A stretch of DNA of 64,000 bases from Sanderia malayensis (Eukaryota; Cnidaria; Scyphozoa; Semaeostomeae; Pelagiidae): the NCBI GenBank assembly GCA_013076295.1, contig RQOL01000466.1, positions 1,674,001-1,738,000 of the forward strand. Direction: 5' to 3'. Shown in pieces: positions 12,366 to 23,175 of the stretch; the stretch's first letter is position 1; the number at the start of each line of letters is the position of its first letter. A program made the translations under genes and the position numbers. Below the pieces are notes generated by a model. That model did no database searches. It saw only the letters and a program-made list of their open reading frames with translations, and was not told the DNA's origin.

Positions 12366-13884
12366 TTATAAGTTGACGCAATCTCGTTCAAAAAATTGTT
12401 GTACTTTATTTATCACGTCACTTGGCAAAGGACTCCTTTCCATGAGATCTTTAACAGATGCGCGGCCAATGCTGGATATGGTTTGACATCCATCGAGAAG
12501 AACAAGCGATTCTTTATCATTAGTTAAAGTAGAAATCTTTATTTTGTATCTGAAGAGATCATATCATCAGTGCTTACAGTACTTCCTCGATTACACGTTT
12601 TTTTTATAAGAAACCTCTTTATAAGAAACTTACTAGTAGAATTTGTGCTAAATTACAATAGATTCCTTTGTTCTATTGTTTTCCTTAACAATAGGAAACG
12701 ATAGAAAATTTAAGAAACTTTTACTAGTAGGGCTTGAGCTATGTTTCTTATGAAATAAAAACGTGTAGGCGATATGAATATTATGTGATTATGAAAATGA
12801 TACGATGTGATGAAATTGCAAGGTTTTTCTCCAATAAATTCAAAGCCATTTCTTCTTGGAGTTTGCCATTCATTAATTTCTTCTGCTCATCTAATTCACT
12901 AGTTGAATTCTATAATGAAAATAACGATATATCTGATTTTTTCTACAATATAACACTTTAGCAAACAAATATAAAAGGCAAATATTATCGATTTGCTTTG
13001 TTTTGAATAATTAACTCAATCCATTTACTTGGGCCATTACTTGCTCGAGAACTTTAACAAACTGTGATGCATTGGAAACAATATGAATGACAAGCGAAGA
13101 GTTCCAAAATCTGAAACGAATTATTTAATGCCAATTTGGGTATCAAACACAAGCTACAACAATTTTGCATCGTGTACAAAGTCACTGTGGTATAACCATT
13201 TGTATTTATTAACCTTTTTTGTATAGATGCAAGAACACTGAATTCATTTTCGGTGGTCATTTTTGCAAAAAGAAATAAATGACAGTTGCGATGTATGCTG
13301 CAGAACTTTCCTAATCTACAGTAAAGAAATTTACGTGATTAAAAACTTATCGTGATGATAAAATTGAGATGAAATGATAATTGAACAAATATAACTTCAT
13401 TAGAAGTGAGTTAAACTATCTACCTTTTCACAATGTCCTCGTCCAGACGCAATGGTGTATTTGGTGGCCATTCACATGTCGTCTCAGTTATTCCCATCAC
13501 GAGAAATGCCATTGATTTTACAGGAAAAATAATCGAATTTTTCAATGTTCTGTCTGCAACTGCGGAGAAAAAATTGTTCATCCCAGCATTAAATAAAAGC
13601 TGGGCATTAGAAAAGGCTGATTTTCAGGGTACACAAGCTTAATTTTGGAGATATTACTGTAGGTAATGAATAATAATAATAAATCAAGTTATTCTCCAAC
13701 CTCGTACACGACAGAAGTTATTCTCCAACAGCATTTTGTGGATGACGCCATTTTCAAGAGCAGAGTTCAAAATTAAAACTTGCCTTCCATTTGATGTTGA
13801 ACTATTCGTATTTCCATTGAATACATCCATCAAAGATAGCAATATAGGAAATGATATGCCTATATTTATCTTTCCTTTTTCCAT
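12366..13884 (-). CDS. SPO16: SPO16-like meiotic crossover protein (C1orf146 family)
   Basis: Exons read from the right: 13884-13701 (ATG at 13884), 13616-13424, 13110-13041, 12910 to about 12820, and 12549-12366 (stop). The first three junctions are in phase. The second exon contains LKNSIIFPVKSMAFLVMGITE, which aligns by eye with the SIIFSLSGVAFLLM core of human C1orf146. The preceding QVLILNSALENGVIHKMLLE and the following LVIHIVSNASQFVKVLEQ fit the same fold. The last exon has a helix-hairpin-helix-like segment (LVLLDGCQTISSIGRASV, then SPLPSDVINKVQQFF) as in XPF/ERCC1-type tandem HhH domains. SPO16 pairs with SHOC1/ZIP2 in an XPF-ERCC1-like complex that stabilises crossover intermediates at meiosis. 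The joint between the fourth and last exons is unresolved: the visible donor gives the wrong phase, so a small exon or another donor is missing. Family assignment is moderate because the family evolves fast. Confidence 0.6.
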
Positions 13885-14621
13885 GTGTTGGTGATTTGTG
13901 ATTCAACATGCAATGTTGATGACGAATATGTGATTATATTTCCCGCCAAAATTGGTCTGTCCCAGACCTTTGAGCATAAAAGCCGACAAGACTGTTTCTC
14001 AAGTTTTTAGGAGGCAACGTTTGTTCAACGTCTGTTGACTGTTAACTGGAGACAAAGTGAACTAAACAACACGTCGTTCTTTGATTATTTCAGCTTACTA
14101 TAAAAATTAGCGAGATTCGCTTTGATAAGAAAGGATTTAAGGATTTAAGCCTCCTCACGAAAATGAACGTTCACCAAATTATGTCTTACAGTTTCTAACA
14201 TTTTCTATCATTGTGCGGCTACCTAAGATGCCGTTCAAGAGGGGCGTCCACTCTTCCCAAAATATACACAGTGCCCCTACCAGGGGGGCAGTAATTAATT
14301 AACATTTTAGCATAAATAAATTCAAGTAATTTATAAATTGTGAACAGACGATTTTGTTCACCCTGAAGTCCTGACTTAACAAAATTCAACTGCAGTGGTA
14401 AACATTCTTACCATTGGGACGAGCCAACCTTCCCCCGGAAATGGAGTCACTATGTCGTTCTTGGATAAATCCAATTGGCACGATGCTGGACTTACTTTAT
14501 TCAGTTGTGTGCTATGCAAACAACGTGTTTTCAATCCACACAACTGAATAAACAACTGAATCATGACATGCAGTGATGGGATGGATCAAAATAACATAAA
14601 ATAATTCTTATCTTGTTTAGC
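13885..14621. other. Divergent intergenic region SPO16-like / SLC32 copy 1
   Basis: This 737-bp interval separates two genes that point away from each other and must hold both 5' ends. A pyrimidine-rich TTATCTTGTTTAG immediately before the SLC32 ATG looks like a splice acceptor, so the first SLC32 copy may have a 5'UTR intron and a leader exon in this stretch. I could not choose the donor. Confidence 0.4.
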
Positions 14622-16115
14622 ATGGAGTTGTCAAATGATGAACAAGAAACACAAAAACTAACCGTGTCACATATTGACCAAATTGCAAGCAGTGTAGATC
14701 CAAATACTACCGGTAGTAACAACTACAATTCAACTGGTCACACAAACGTCGAATTGATCGATAAACATCACATTGAATATACGAACCATCCCAGACAAGA
14801 TGCCAAACTACGTTCCCGCTCTATCAGGACATCAAGCTTCTTCGCTGGTTTTCAGTCAACATCGCTAAGTATTTCATTGTTGGCAAAACCGTCCAAGGAT
14901 CGTTATGCCTCCACATTGCTCGCAGGTTGGAACGTAAGCAACTTGATCCAAGGAATAGGCATCCTCAGCATGCCATTCGCAGTGCATCAGGGTGGATGGG
15001 CAGCCGTTGCTTCTATGTTCATCGTTGCTGCTCTGGGCTGTTACACTGGAAAACTACTGGTCAACTGTTTATACGAAGAGTCAAAGAAAACAGGGATTCA
15101 AAGAAGGCTGAGAGTTAACTACCCCGAGGTTGCAGAAGCTGTTTACAAAAAACCTGGCTTCAGACTTATGACTGCAGTTCAAATTTTCGAGATGTTCGGA
15201 GCAGTGACAATGTACGTTATACTTCTGGGCACAGTCCTGGGTGAGCTTCTACGGGCAACCACGGGGCTTGGAATGTATGAATGGGCAGCTATTTGTTGTG
15301 TCATTGTCCTTCCATCATTGTTCATCAAACGCATGTCAATCATCTCATGGTTCAGTTTAATGGCAGTGTTTGCTTTAATGGCGTCACTCTTTGTAATGAT
15401 GGCATTTGCAATAACAAAGTACCACACGTGGAAATTGTCCAACATTCCAACATTCAATCCATCTACTTTCCCTGTTGGTTTCGGCATTGTTGTATTCAGC
15501 TATTCTGCCCACCCGGTTTTTCCCAGCATTGAATCAAGCATGAGAAAACCACAACAATTCAATATGATGATGAATTGGGCATTTGCTTTGGCTGCCATTG
15601 TAAAGGCATTACTTGGTGTTCTAATGGTTCTTGCTTTTGGTGACAACACACAGGAAGTAGCTACAGTGAATCTGCTTGAAAATGCAGGTTTCAGCATAAC
15701 AGCAAATGCACTTGTCATCACAAATGCCATTCTTGTTATACCACTTGTGATGTTTGTTGTAAGCGAATCATTTGATGATGCCATGTTGCAGTATTTTCCA
15801 CATTTGAACAAAGATTCCAAATATCATTGGGTTTGGTTGCTGATGACAAGACCAATGTTGCTTTGTTGTGCACTTTTCATTGCCACAATTGTGCCACATT
15901 TTGGTTTGCTTATGGGTTTTGTAGGAGGTTTTACTGGTACATGTCTTTGCTTCATATTCCCTTGTTGGTTCTATTTGAAGCTTCGCTGGCACAAAATCAG
16001 CAAATGGGTAGTGGCATTGAATATCTGTATCATGGTCTTTGGTGCAATTGCTGGCTGCTTTGGTGCATATTTCTCTGCACGTGCATTGGTTGAGTCCTTT
16101 CAACTTGATGGTTGA
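14622..16115 (+). CDS. SLC32/VIAAT-like vesicular amino-acid transporter, copy 1
   Basis: A single-exon 497-residue member of the AAAP transporter superfamily. The first membrane segment reads AGWNVSNLIQGIGILSMPFA, closely matching AGWNVTNAIQG in animal VGAT/VIAAT (SLC32A1). VIAAT loads GABA or glycine into synaptic vesicles by H+ exchange. Further matches are CYTGKLLVNCLYEE, FGIVVFSYSAHPVFPSIE, MMNWAFALAAIVK and IVPHFGLLMGFVG. About 105 cytosolic residues precede roughly nine to eleven membrane segments. A TTG lies in frame upstream, but the ATG at 14622 is the natural start. The acidic di-leucine motif of its neighbours (ExxxLI) reads ETQKLT here and is lost, which may alter vesicle sorting. 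It is the first of five same-strand copies. Substrate is not determinable: this clade differs from true VGAT and could carry other amino acids. Confidence 0.92.
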   Translation: MELSNDEQETQKLTVSHIDQIASSVDPNTTGSNNYNSTGHTNVELIDKHHIEYTNHPRQDAKLRSRSIRTSSFFAGFQSTSLSISLLAKPSKDRYASTLLAGWNVSNLIQGIGILSMPFAVHQGGWAAVASMFIVAALGCYTGKLLVNCLYEESKKTGIQRRLRVNYPEVAEAVYKKPGFRLMTAVQIFEMFGAVTMYVILLGTVLGELLRATTGLGMYEWAAICCVIVLPSLFIKRMSIISWFSLMAVFALMASLFVMMAFAITKYHTWKLSNIPTFNPSTFPVGFGIVVFSYSAHPVFPSIESSMRKPQQFNMMMNWAFALAAIVKALLGVLMVLAFGDNTQEVATVNLLENAGFSITANALVITNAILVIPLVMFVVSESFDDAMLQYFPHLNKDSKYHWVWLLMTRPMLLCCALFIATIVPHFGLLMGFVGGFTGTCLCFIFPCWFYLKLRWHKISKWVVALNICIMVFGAIAGCFGAYFSARALVESFQLDG

Positions 16116-17034
16116 CATGACAGAACATTATTAGGACATTAAAAGCTTCTGACGTATATAGAAGTAGAACAAACATATTTATATATTACACTTTTTCTTT
16201 ATAAGACAGCTTTTTCAGAGCAATACTGAAACTTTTTATAGCAACTTCCCGATTTCAGTAAAAAATATTTCTTCCCTTCAGCTCCAGTTTTACATTCACG
16301 AGCATGCGCATTCATGATAATTGAATCTGAGTTTTTTATTAAACACGAAATTGTCTCCGAAATTTTTTCTTTCTTGCAAATCTACTGGCAATTATATATA
16401 AAAACTTAATACTTCTCAGAAAATCGAACACCAAGTAAGTCCCAATTCATAAGTAAAAGTTGGCTTTAAAAAATCGAGAAAAAGTTATGCACAATTTTGC
16501 ATTTCATAGACGGAAACAAATATAGAATATAATGGATCAAAAAATGTTTCTTGCTCGTCCTTTCATGTTGCCGTAATCTTGTGTAGTTGCTTGTTTTGCT
16601 CCTCGAAGACATTTTTCAATCCTCCTTGCGGGGTTTCAATTCGATCGCTGATCAAATTCTTCAATCTTCCTTCAAGTTTTTCCGAGGGCTCGACAAATTT
16701 CATTTTGGCAACCTTGCCACTATAACATTCTCTCGTTGTTCATCATCACAGAAAAAATGTGAAGCAAATTGTACCTGAAGATGATAGTGTAATTCGGCCT
16801 TGAAAACGCGTAAGTTGCATTTGTCAGATTTTCGTCTAGATCCGTCCCTGGTTACCTCAGTCTTTAAAATATACATCTTATAGTTGAAATTCTTTTGTCG
16901 TTATGGTCCAGGTTAAAATACAGTGTCCTTCTCCTTTGTTCCAAAACCTCGGCTTTGTGTGTGATAACCATAGCATAAAATCTAGTTGGATAGGATTCAT
17001 AAAAAGTACTGAATCGTGAAATGTTGGGGAAAGC
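16116..17034. repeat. Intergenic spacer of the SLC32 tandem unit (first copy)
   Basis: From about 16135 this spacer matches the spacer at 18651-19460 almost base for base (for example GTATATAGAAGTAGAACAAA and, further on, AATCGAGAAAAAGTTATGCA). Gene plus spacer thus form a tandem unit of about 2.4 kb. A shorter part of the spacer 3' end recurs after copy 3 near 21090-21140. No separate gene is seen in it. Confidence 0.85.
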
Positions 17035-17111
17035 ATGGCAAGCATGGACTTATCAAATGATGAAGAAACACAAAATCTAATCGAAAAAAAAATAACCTCA
17101 ATGCAACCAGT

Positions 17112-18530
17112 GTGGATGTAAATATTGCCCGTAATTACGACTCAATTGCCCACAGAAATATTGAATTGATCAATAAACATCACATTGAAAATACGAACCA
17201 TTCCAGAGAAGATGTCAAACTAGGCTCCATCAGCAAACTAGGCAACTTTGATGACATTCGGGCAACATCTACAGAATCGCTAAGTATTTCGTTGTTAGCA
17301 AAACCGTCCAACGATCGATATGCCTCCACGTGGCTCGCAGGTTGGAACGTAAGCAACTTGATCCAAGGAATAGGCATCCTTAGCATGCCATTTGCAGTGT
17401 ATCAGGGTGGATGGGCAGCCGTTGCTTCCATGTTCATCGTTGCTGCTATGAGCTGTTACACTGGAAAACTACTAGTCAACTGTTTATACGAAGAGTCAAA
17501 GAAAACAGGAATTCAAAGAAGGTTGAGAGTTAACTATCCCGAGGTTGCAGAAGCTGCTTACAAAAAACATGGCTTCAAAATCATGACTGCAGTTCAAACT
17601 TTAGGGATTTTCGGAGCAGTGACAATGTACGTTATTCTTCTGGGCACAGTCCTAAGTGAGCTTCTACGGGCAACCACGGGGCTTGGGATGTATGAATGGG
17701 CAGCTATTTGTTGTGTCATTGTCCTTCCATCATTGTTCATCAAACGTATGTCGATCATCTCATGGTTGAGTTTAATGGCAATGCTTGCTTTTATGGCGTC
17801 ACTCTTTGTAATGATGGCATTTACAATAACAAAATACCAAAAATGGAAATTGTCCAACATTCCAGCATTCAATCCATCTACATTTCCAATTGGTTTCGGC
17901 ATTGTTGTGTTCAGCTATTCTGCCCATTCTGTCTTTCCCAGCATTGAATCAAGCATGAGAAAACCACAACAATTCAATATGATGATGAATTGGGCATTTG
18001 CTTTGGCTGCCATTGTAAAAGCATTACTTGGTGTTCTAATGGTTCTTGCTTTTGGTGACGACACACATGAAGTGGCTACAGTGAATCTGCTTGAAAATCC
18101 AGGCTTCAGCATAACAGCAAATGCACTTGTCATCACAAAGGCGATTCTTGTTATACCACTTGTGATGTTTGTTCTGAGTGAATCATTTGATGATGCCATG
18201 TTGCAGTATTTTCCACACTTGAACAAAGATTCCAAATATCATTGGGTTTGGTTGCTGATGACAAGACCAATGTTGCTGTGTTGTGCACTTTTCATTGCTA
18301 TAATTGTGCCACATTTTGGTTTGCTTATGGGTTTTGTGGGAAGTTTTACTAGTACATGCCTTTGCTTCATATTCCCTTGCTGGTTCTATTTGAAGCTTCG
18401 CTGGCACAAAATCAGCAAATGGGTGGTGGCTTTGAATATCTGTATCATGGTCTTTGGTGCAATTGCTGGCTGCTTTGGTGCATATTTCTCTGCACGTGCA
18501 TTGGTTGAGTCATTTCAACTTGATGGTTGA
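17112..18530 (+). CDS. SLC32/VIAAT-like transporter, copy 2 (N-terminal frameshift)
   Basis: A single-exon frame of 472 residues with every membrane segment of the SLC32 family intact. The ancestral start, conserved in copies 3 and 4 as MASMDLSNDEE, is present at 17035. After about 19 codons an A-run near 17088-17096 is one base short compared with copy 3, shifting the frame to a stop at about 17121. The first downstream in-frame ATG is 17112 (MDVNIARNYDS), which corresponds to the MDVN of copies 3 and 4. A protein started there would be about 26 residues shorter and would lack the ETQNLI acidic di-leucine motif. So the gene is either a fresh pseudogene or makes a shortened, possibly mis-sorted transporter. 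The C-terminal two thirds are nearly identical to copies 1, 3 and 4. Confidence 0.8.
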   Translation: MDVNIARNYDSIAHRNIELINKHHIENTNHSREDVKLGSISKLGNFDDIRATSTESLSISLLAKPSNDRYASTWLAGWNVSNLIQGIGILSMPFAVYQGGWAAVASMFIVAAMSCYTGKLLVNCLYEESKKTGIQRRLRVNYPEVAEAAYKKHGFKIMTAVQTLGIFGAVTMYVILLGTVLSELLRATTGLGMYEWAAICCVIVLPSLFIKRMSIISWLSLMAMLAFMASLFVMMAFTITKYQKWKLSNIPAFNPSTFPIGFGIVVFSYSAHSVFPSIESSMRKPQQFNMMMNWAFALAAIVKALLGVLMVLAFGDDTHEVATVNLLENPGFSITANALVITKAILVIPLVMFVLSESFDDAMLQYFPHLNKDSKYHWVWLLMTRPMLLCCALFIAIIVPHFGLLMGFVGSFTSTCLCFIFPCWFYLKLRWHKISKWVVALNICIMVFGAIAGCFGAYFSARALVESFQLDG

Positions 18531-19464
18531 CATGACAGAATTCGAAAGACCAAGCTGCAAATAATTGAACCCGACCCTTTCTGTTGTAGTATAATTATTG
18601 ATATTGAGTGACTGCATTACATACTTTGATTCAGTAAATACTTTACTATTAGGACATTAAAAACTTCTAACGTATATAGAAGTAGAACAAACATATTTAT
18701 ATATTACACTTGTTCTTTATAAGACAGCTTTTTCAGAGCAATAATGAAACTTTTTATAGCAACTTCCCTATTTCGGTAAAAAATATTTCTTCGCTTCAGC
18801 TCCAGTTTTACATTCACGAGCATGCGCATTGATGATGATTGAATCTAGGTTTCTTATCAAAAACGAAATTGTCTCCGAAATGTTTTCTTTCTTGCAAATC
18901 TACTGGCGATTGTATATACAGATATAATATTTCTCAGAAAACCGAACACCGTGTAAGTCCCAATTCATAAGCAAAAGTTGGCTTTAAAAAATCGAGAAAA
19001 AGTTATGCACAATTTTTCATTTCATAGACGGAAACAAATATAGAATATAATGGATCAAAAAATGTTTCTTGCTCGTCCTTTCATCTTGCCATCATCTGCC
19101 ACATCGCGTGGCCACCAGCACAACTATTTTATTTTGGCAGCTTTTAACGTGCTGTACACTATAACATTCATTTGTTGTTTATCATCACAGAAAATATGTG
19201 AAGCAAATTGTACCTGAAGATGATAGTGTAATACGGCCTTGAAAACGCGTAAATTGCATTTGTCAGATTTTCGTCTAGATCCGTCCCTGGTTACCTGTAT
19301 TTAAAATATAAATCTTATAGTTGAAATTCTTTTGTCCTTATGGTCCAGGTAAAAATACAGTGTCTTTCTCCTTTGTTCCAAAAACCTCGGCTTTGTGTGT
19401 GATAACCATAGCATAAAATCTGGGATTCAGAAAATGTACTGAATTGTGAAATGTTGGGGAAAGC
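18531..19464. repeat. Intergenic spacer of the SLC32 tandem unit (second copy)
   Basis: A near-identical copy of the spacer at 16135-17034, preceded by about 120 bp not seen after copy 1 but repeated after copy 3 (ATTCGAAAGACCAAGCTGCA). It differs internally near 19085-19150, where the copy-1 spacer has an unrelated replacement. It must carry the promoter of copy 3. Confidence 0.85.
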
Positions 19465-20961
19465 ATGGCAAGCATGGACTTATCAAATGATGAAGAAACA
19501 CAAAATCTAATCCAAAAGGAAAATAACCTCAATGCAACCAGTATGGATGTAAATACTGCCTGTAATTACGACTCAATTGGCCACAGAAATATTGAATTGA
19601 TCAATATACATCACATTGAAAATACGAACCACTCCAGAGAAGATGTCAAACTAGGCTCCATCAGCAAACTAGGCAACTTTGATGACATTCAGGCAACATC
19701 TACAGAATCGCTAAATATTTCGTCGTTAGAAAAACCGTCCAACGATTGATATGCCTCCACGTGGCTCGCAGGTTGGAACGTGAGCAACTTGATCCAAGGA
19801 ATAGGCATCCTTAGCATGCCATTTGCAGTGTATCAGGGTGGATGGGCAGCCGTTGCTTCTATGTTCATCGTTGCTGCTCTGGGCTGTTACACTGGAAAGC
19901 TACTAGTCAACTGTTTGTATGAAGAGTCAAAGAAAACAGGGATTCAAAGAAGGCTGAGAGTCAACTACCCCGAGGTTGCAGAAGCTGTTTACAAAAAACA
20001 TGGCTTCAAAATCATGACTGCAGTTCAAACTATCGAGCTTTCCGGAGCAGTGACAATGTACGTTATTCTTCTGGGCACAGTCCTGGGTGAGCTTCTACGG
20101 GCAACGACTGAGCTTGGGATGTATGAATGGGCAGCTATTTGTTGTGTCATTGTCCTTCCATCATTGTTCATCAAACGTATGTCAATCATCTCATGGTTGA
20201 GTTTAATGGCAATGCTTGCTTTAATGGCGTCAGTATTTCTTATGATTGCATTTGCAATAACAAAATACCAAAAATGGAAACTGTCCAACATTTCAGCATT
20301 CAAACCTTCCACCTTCCCCATTGGTTTCGGCATTGTTGTGTTCAGCTATACTGCCCACCATGTTTTTCCCAGCATTGAATCAAGCATGAGAAAACCACAA
20401 CAATTCAATATGATGATGAATTGGGCATTTGCTTTGGCTGCCATTGTAAAGGCATTACTTGGTGTTCTCATGGTCCTTGCTTTCGGTGACGACACACATG
20501 AAGTAGCTACAGTGAATCTGCTTGAAAATGCAGGCTTCAGCATAACAGCAAATGCACTTGTCATCACAAAGGCCATTCTTGTTATACCACTTCTGATGTT
20601 TGTTGTGAGTGAATCATTTGATGATGCCATGTTGCAGTATTTTCCACACTTGAACAAAGATTCCAAATATCATTGGGTTTGGTTATTGATGACAAGACCA
20701 ATGTTGCTTTGTTGTGCACTTTTCATTGCTATAATTGTGCCACATTTTGGTTTGCTTATGAGTTTTGTGGGAAGTTTTAATGGTACATGCCTTTGTTTCA
20801 TTTGTCCTTGTTGGTTCTATTTGAAGCTTCGCTGGCACAAAATCAGCAAATGGGTGGTGGCTTTGAATATCTGTATCATGGTCTTTGGTGCAATTGCTGG
20901 CTGCTTTGGTGCCTATTTCTCTGCACGTGCATTGGTTGAGTCGTTTCAACTTCATGGTTGA
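19465..20961 (+). pseudogene. SLC32/VIAAT-like transporter, copy 3 (nonsense mutation)
   Basis: The reading frame from the ATG at 19465 to the stop at 20961 is full length (498 codons before the terminal stop) except for one TGA at 19747-19749. Copy 2 has CGA (Arg of SNDRYAS) at the same place, so a single C-to-T change, at a CpG, explains it. The stop lies just before the first membrane segment, so translation would yield only about 94 cytosolic residues. No ATG near the stop would restore the first membrane segment. The rest, including ETQNLI at the N-terminus and all membrane segments, is otherwise undamaged. The lesion is therefore young, a sequencing or assembly error, or bypassed by read-through. 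Near-identity to the other copies over the C-terminal part suggests ongoing gene conversion. Confidence 0.85.
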
Positions 20962-21675
20962 CATGACAGAATTCGAAAGACCAAGCTGCAAATATTGAAC
21001 CCGACCCTTCCTTTTATAGTAGAATTACTGTTATGGAGTGATTGCATTACATACTTTGATTCAGTAAATACCTTAAGAACATTAGAAAAGAACATTAAGA
21101 ACTTCTAGCGTATACAGAAGTAGAACAAACATATTTTTATGTTAAATACTTTTATAAGAAATTTTACTTGCAGAGCAGTACTTTCTTACCACATTCTAAA
21201 GGCTCGTTACCTTCAGTCGATAAGATATCCATGTCAAAGTTTCAATTTTTTGTCGTTTTCTTTCAGCAGAGGAAAGTCACAGTTTGTGACAATATTCATG
21301 TAAACTTTGTGTCTCCGACAAAAAACCTTTACAAATAACTGTAAAAAAGACGGACCGTAATTAATGATATATAAAATTATAATCAAATTGTCCTTGAACA
21401 AAACCAATTTTTTCATATACATCCTTCCCCGCTAAATTGACATTGGCAATATTTTCAGGATTTGTCGTCCTGGGTTGTTATCTTTTTCTGTACAACCTAC
21501 TTTCTTGTGAAAGTTTAATGATGCTTGAATAATTGCCCAAGTATCATTCAAAAAGTTTACTTGTCCCATATTGTTCTCAGAGGTACCACTCTGTGTGTGA
21601 TTGCCATGGAAAACAATGTGACTGCATTAGAAAAACAAAAAGTAGTGAATCCTGATGTTTTAAGGGAAGCGAAGC
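20962..21675. other. Spacer between SLC32 copies 3 and 4
   Basis: The first 200 bp repeat the 3' flank of copy 2. The remainder is different sequence with no gene. It contains TGTGTGTGATTGCCATGGAAA before copy 4, weakly matching TGTGTGTGATAACCATAGCA upstream of copies 2 and 3, probably the shared promoter region. Confidence 0.5.
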
Positions 21676-23175
21676 ATGGCAAGCATGGACTTCTTATCAA
21701 ATGATGAAGAAAAACAATATCTAATCGAAAAAGAAAATAACCACGATGCGAACAACATGGATGTAAATATTACCCGTAATTACAACTCCTTTGACCACAC
21801 AAATATTGAATTGATCGATAAACACTACATTGAAAATACAAACCATCCCAAAGAAAATGCGAAACTGGGCTCCACCCGCAAATCAAACAACTTCCATGGC
21901 AGTCAGGCAACATCTACAGCATCGCTAAGTATTTCGTTGTTAGAAAAACCGTCCAACGATCGCCGTGCTTCGGCATGGCTTGCAGGTTGGAACGTGAGCA
22001 ACTTGATCCAAGGAATAGGCATCCTTAGCATGCCATTTGCAGTGTATCAGGGTGGATGGGCTGCCGTTGCTTCTATGTTCATCGTTGCTGCTATGAGCTG
22101 TTACACTGGTAAGTTGTTGGTGGATTGCTTGTACGAAGAGTCAAAGAAAACAGGAATTAAAAGGAGACTGAGAGTTAACAATCCCGAGATTGCAGAAGCT
22201 ATTTGTGAAAGACCTGGCTTTAGACTGGTAAATTCAGTTCAAATTTGCGAGATGCTCGGAGCAGTGACAATGCTTGTTATACTTCTGGGTACGGTCCTAA
22301 GTGAGCTTCTACGGGCAACGACTGAGCTTGGAATATATGAATGGGCAGCTATTTGTTGTGTCATTGTCCTTCCATCATTGTTCATCAAACGTATGTCAAT
22401 CATCTCATGGTTCAGTTTATTGGCAGTGCTTGCTTTAATGGCATCAGTATTTCTTATGATGGCATTTACAATAACAAAATACCAAAAATGGAAATTGTCC
22501 AACATTCCAGCATTCAATCCCTCCACATTCCCAATTGGTTTCGGGATTGTTGTGTTTAGCTATTCTGCCCATTCTGTCTTTCCAAGTATTGAATCAAGCA
22601 TGAGAAAACCACAACAATTCAATATGATGATGAATTGGGCATTTGCTTTGGCTGCCATTGTAAAAGCATTACTTGGTGTTCTAATGGTCCTTGCTTTCGG
22701 CAACGATACACGTGAAGTAGCTACAGTGAATCTGCTTGAAAATGCAGGCTTCAGCATAACAGCAAATGCACTTGTCATCACAAATGCCATTCTTGTTATA
22801 CCACTTGTGATGTTTGTCGTGAGCGAATCATTTGATGATGTCATGTTGCAGTATTTTCCACATTTGAACAAAGATTCCAAATATCATTGGGTTTGGTTAT
22901 TGATGACAAGACCAATGTTGCTTTCTTGTGCACTTTTCATTGCTATAATTGTGCCACATTTTGGTTTGCTTATGGGTTTTGTAGGAAGTTTTACTGGTAC
23001 ATGCCTTTGCTTCATATTCCCTTGTTGGTTCTATTTGAAGCTTCGCTGGCACAAAATCAGCAAATGGGTAGTGGCTTTGAATATCTGTATGATGGTCTTT
23101 GGTGCAATTGCTGGCTGCTTTGGCGCATATTTCTCTGCACATGCATTGGTTGAGTCGTTTCAACTTGATGGTTGA
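21676..23175 (+). CDS. SLC32/VIAAT-like transporter, copy 4
   Basis: An intact single-exon gene of 499 residues. The start MASMDFLSNDEE is shared with copies 2 and 3, and EKQYLI keeps the acidic di-leucine form ExxxLI. The family core AGWNVSNLIQGIGILSMPFA, the Trp/Gly-rich HQGGW or YQGGW loop and the MMNWAFALAAIVK and PHFGLLMGF segments are all present. The region between membrane segments one and five (RLRVNNPEIAEAICERPGFRLVNSVQICEMLG) differs more from the other copies than the almost invariant C-terminal 300 residues do. It probably loads an amino-acid or amino-acid-like substrate into acidic vesicles by proton exchange. The exact substrate cannot be read from sequence. Confidence 0.93.
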   Translation: MASMDFLSNDEEKQYLIEKENNHDANNMDVNITRNYNSFDHTNIELIDKHYIENTNHPKENAKLGSTRKSNNFHGSQATSTASLSISLLEKPSNDRRASAWLAGWNVSNLIQGIGILSMPFAVYQGGWAAVASMFIVAAMSCYTGKLLVDCLYEESKKTGIKRRLRVNNPEIAEAICERPGFRLVNSVQICEMLGAVTMLVILLGTVLSELLRATTELGIYEWAAICCVIVLPSLFIKRMSIISWFSLLAVLALMASVFLMMAFTITKYQKWKLSNIPAFNPSTFPIGFGIVVFSYSAHSVFPSIESSMRKPQQFNMMMNWAFALAAIVKALLGVLMVLAFGNDTREVATVNLLENAGFSITANALVITNAILVIPLVMFVVSESFDDVMLQYFPHLNKDSKYHWVWLLMTRPMLLSCALFIAIIVPHFGLLMGFVGSFTGTCLCFIFPCWFYLKLRWHKISKWVVALNICMMVFGAIAGCFGAYFSAHALVESFQLDG

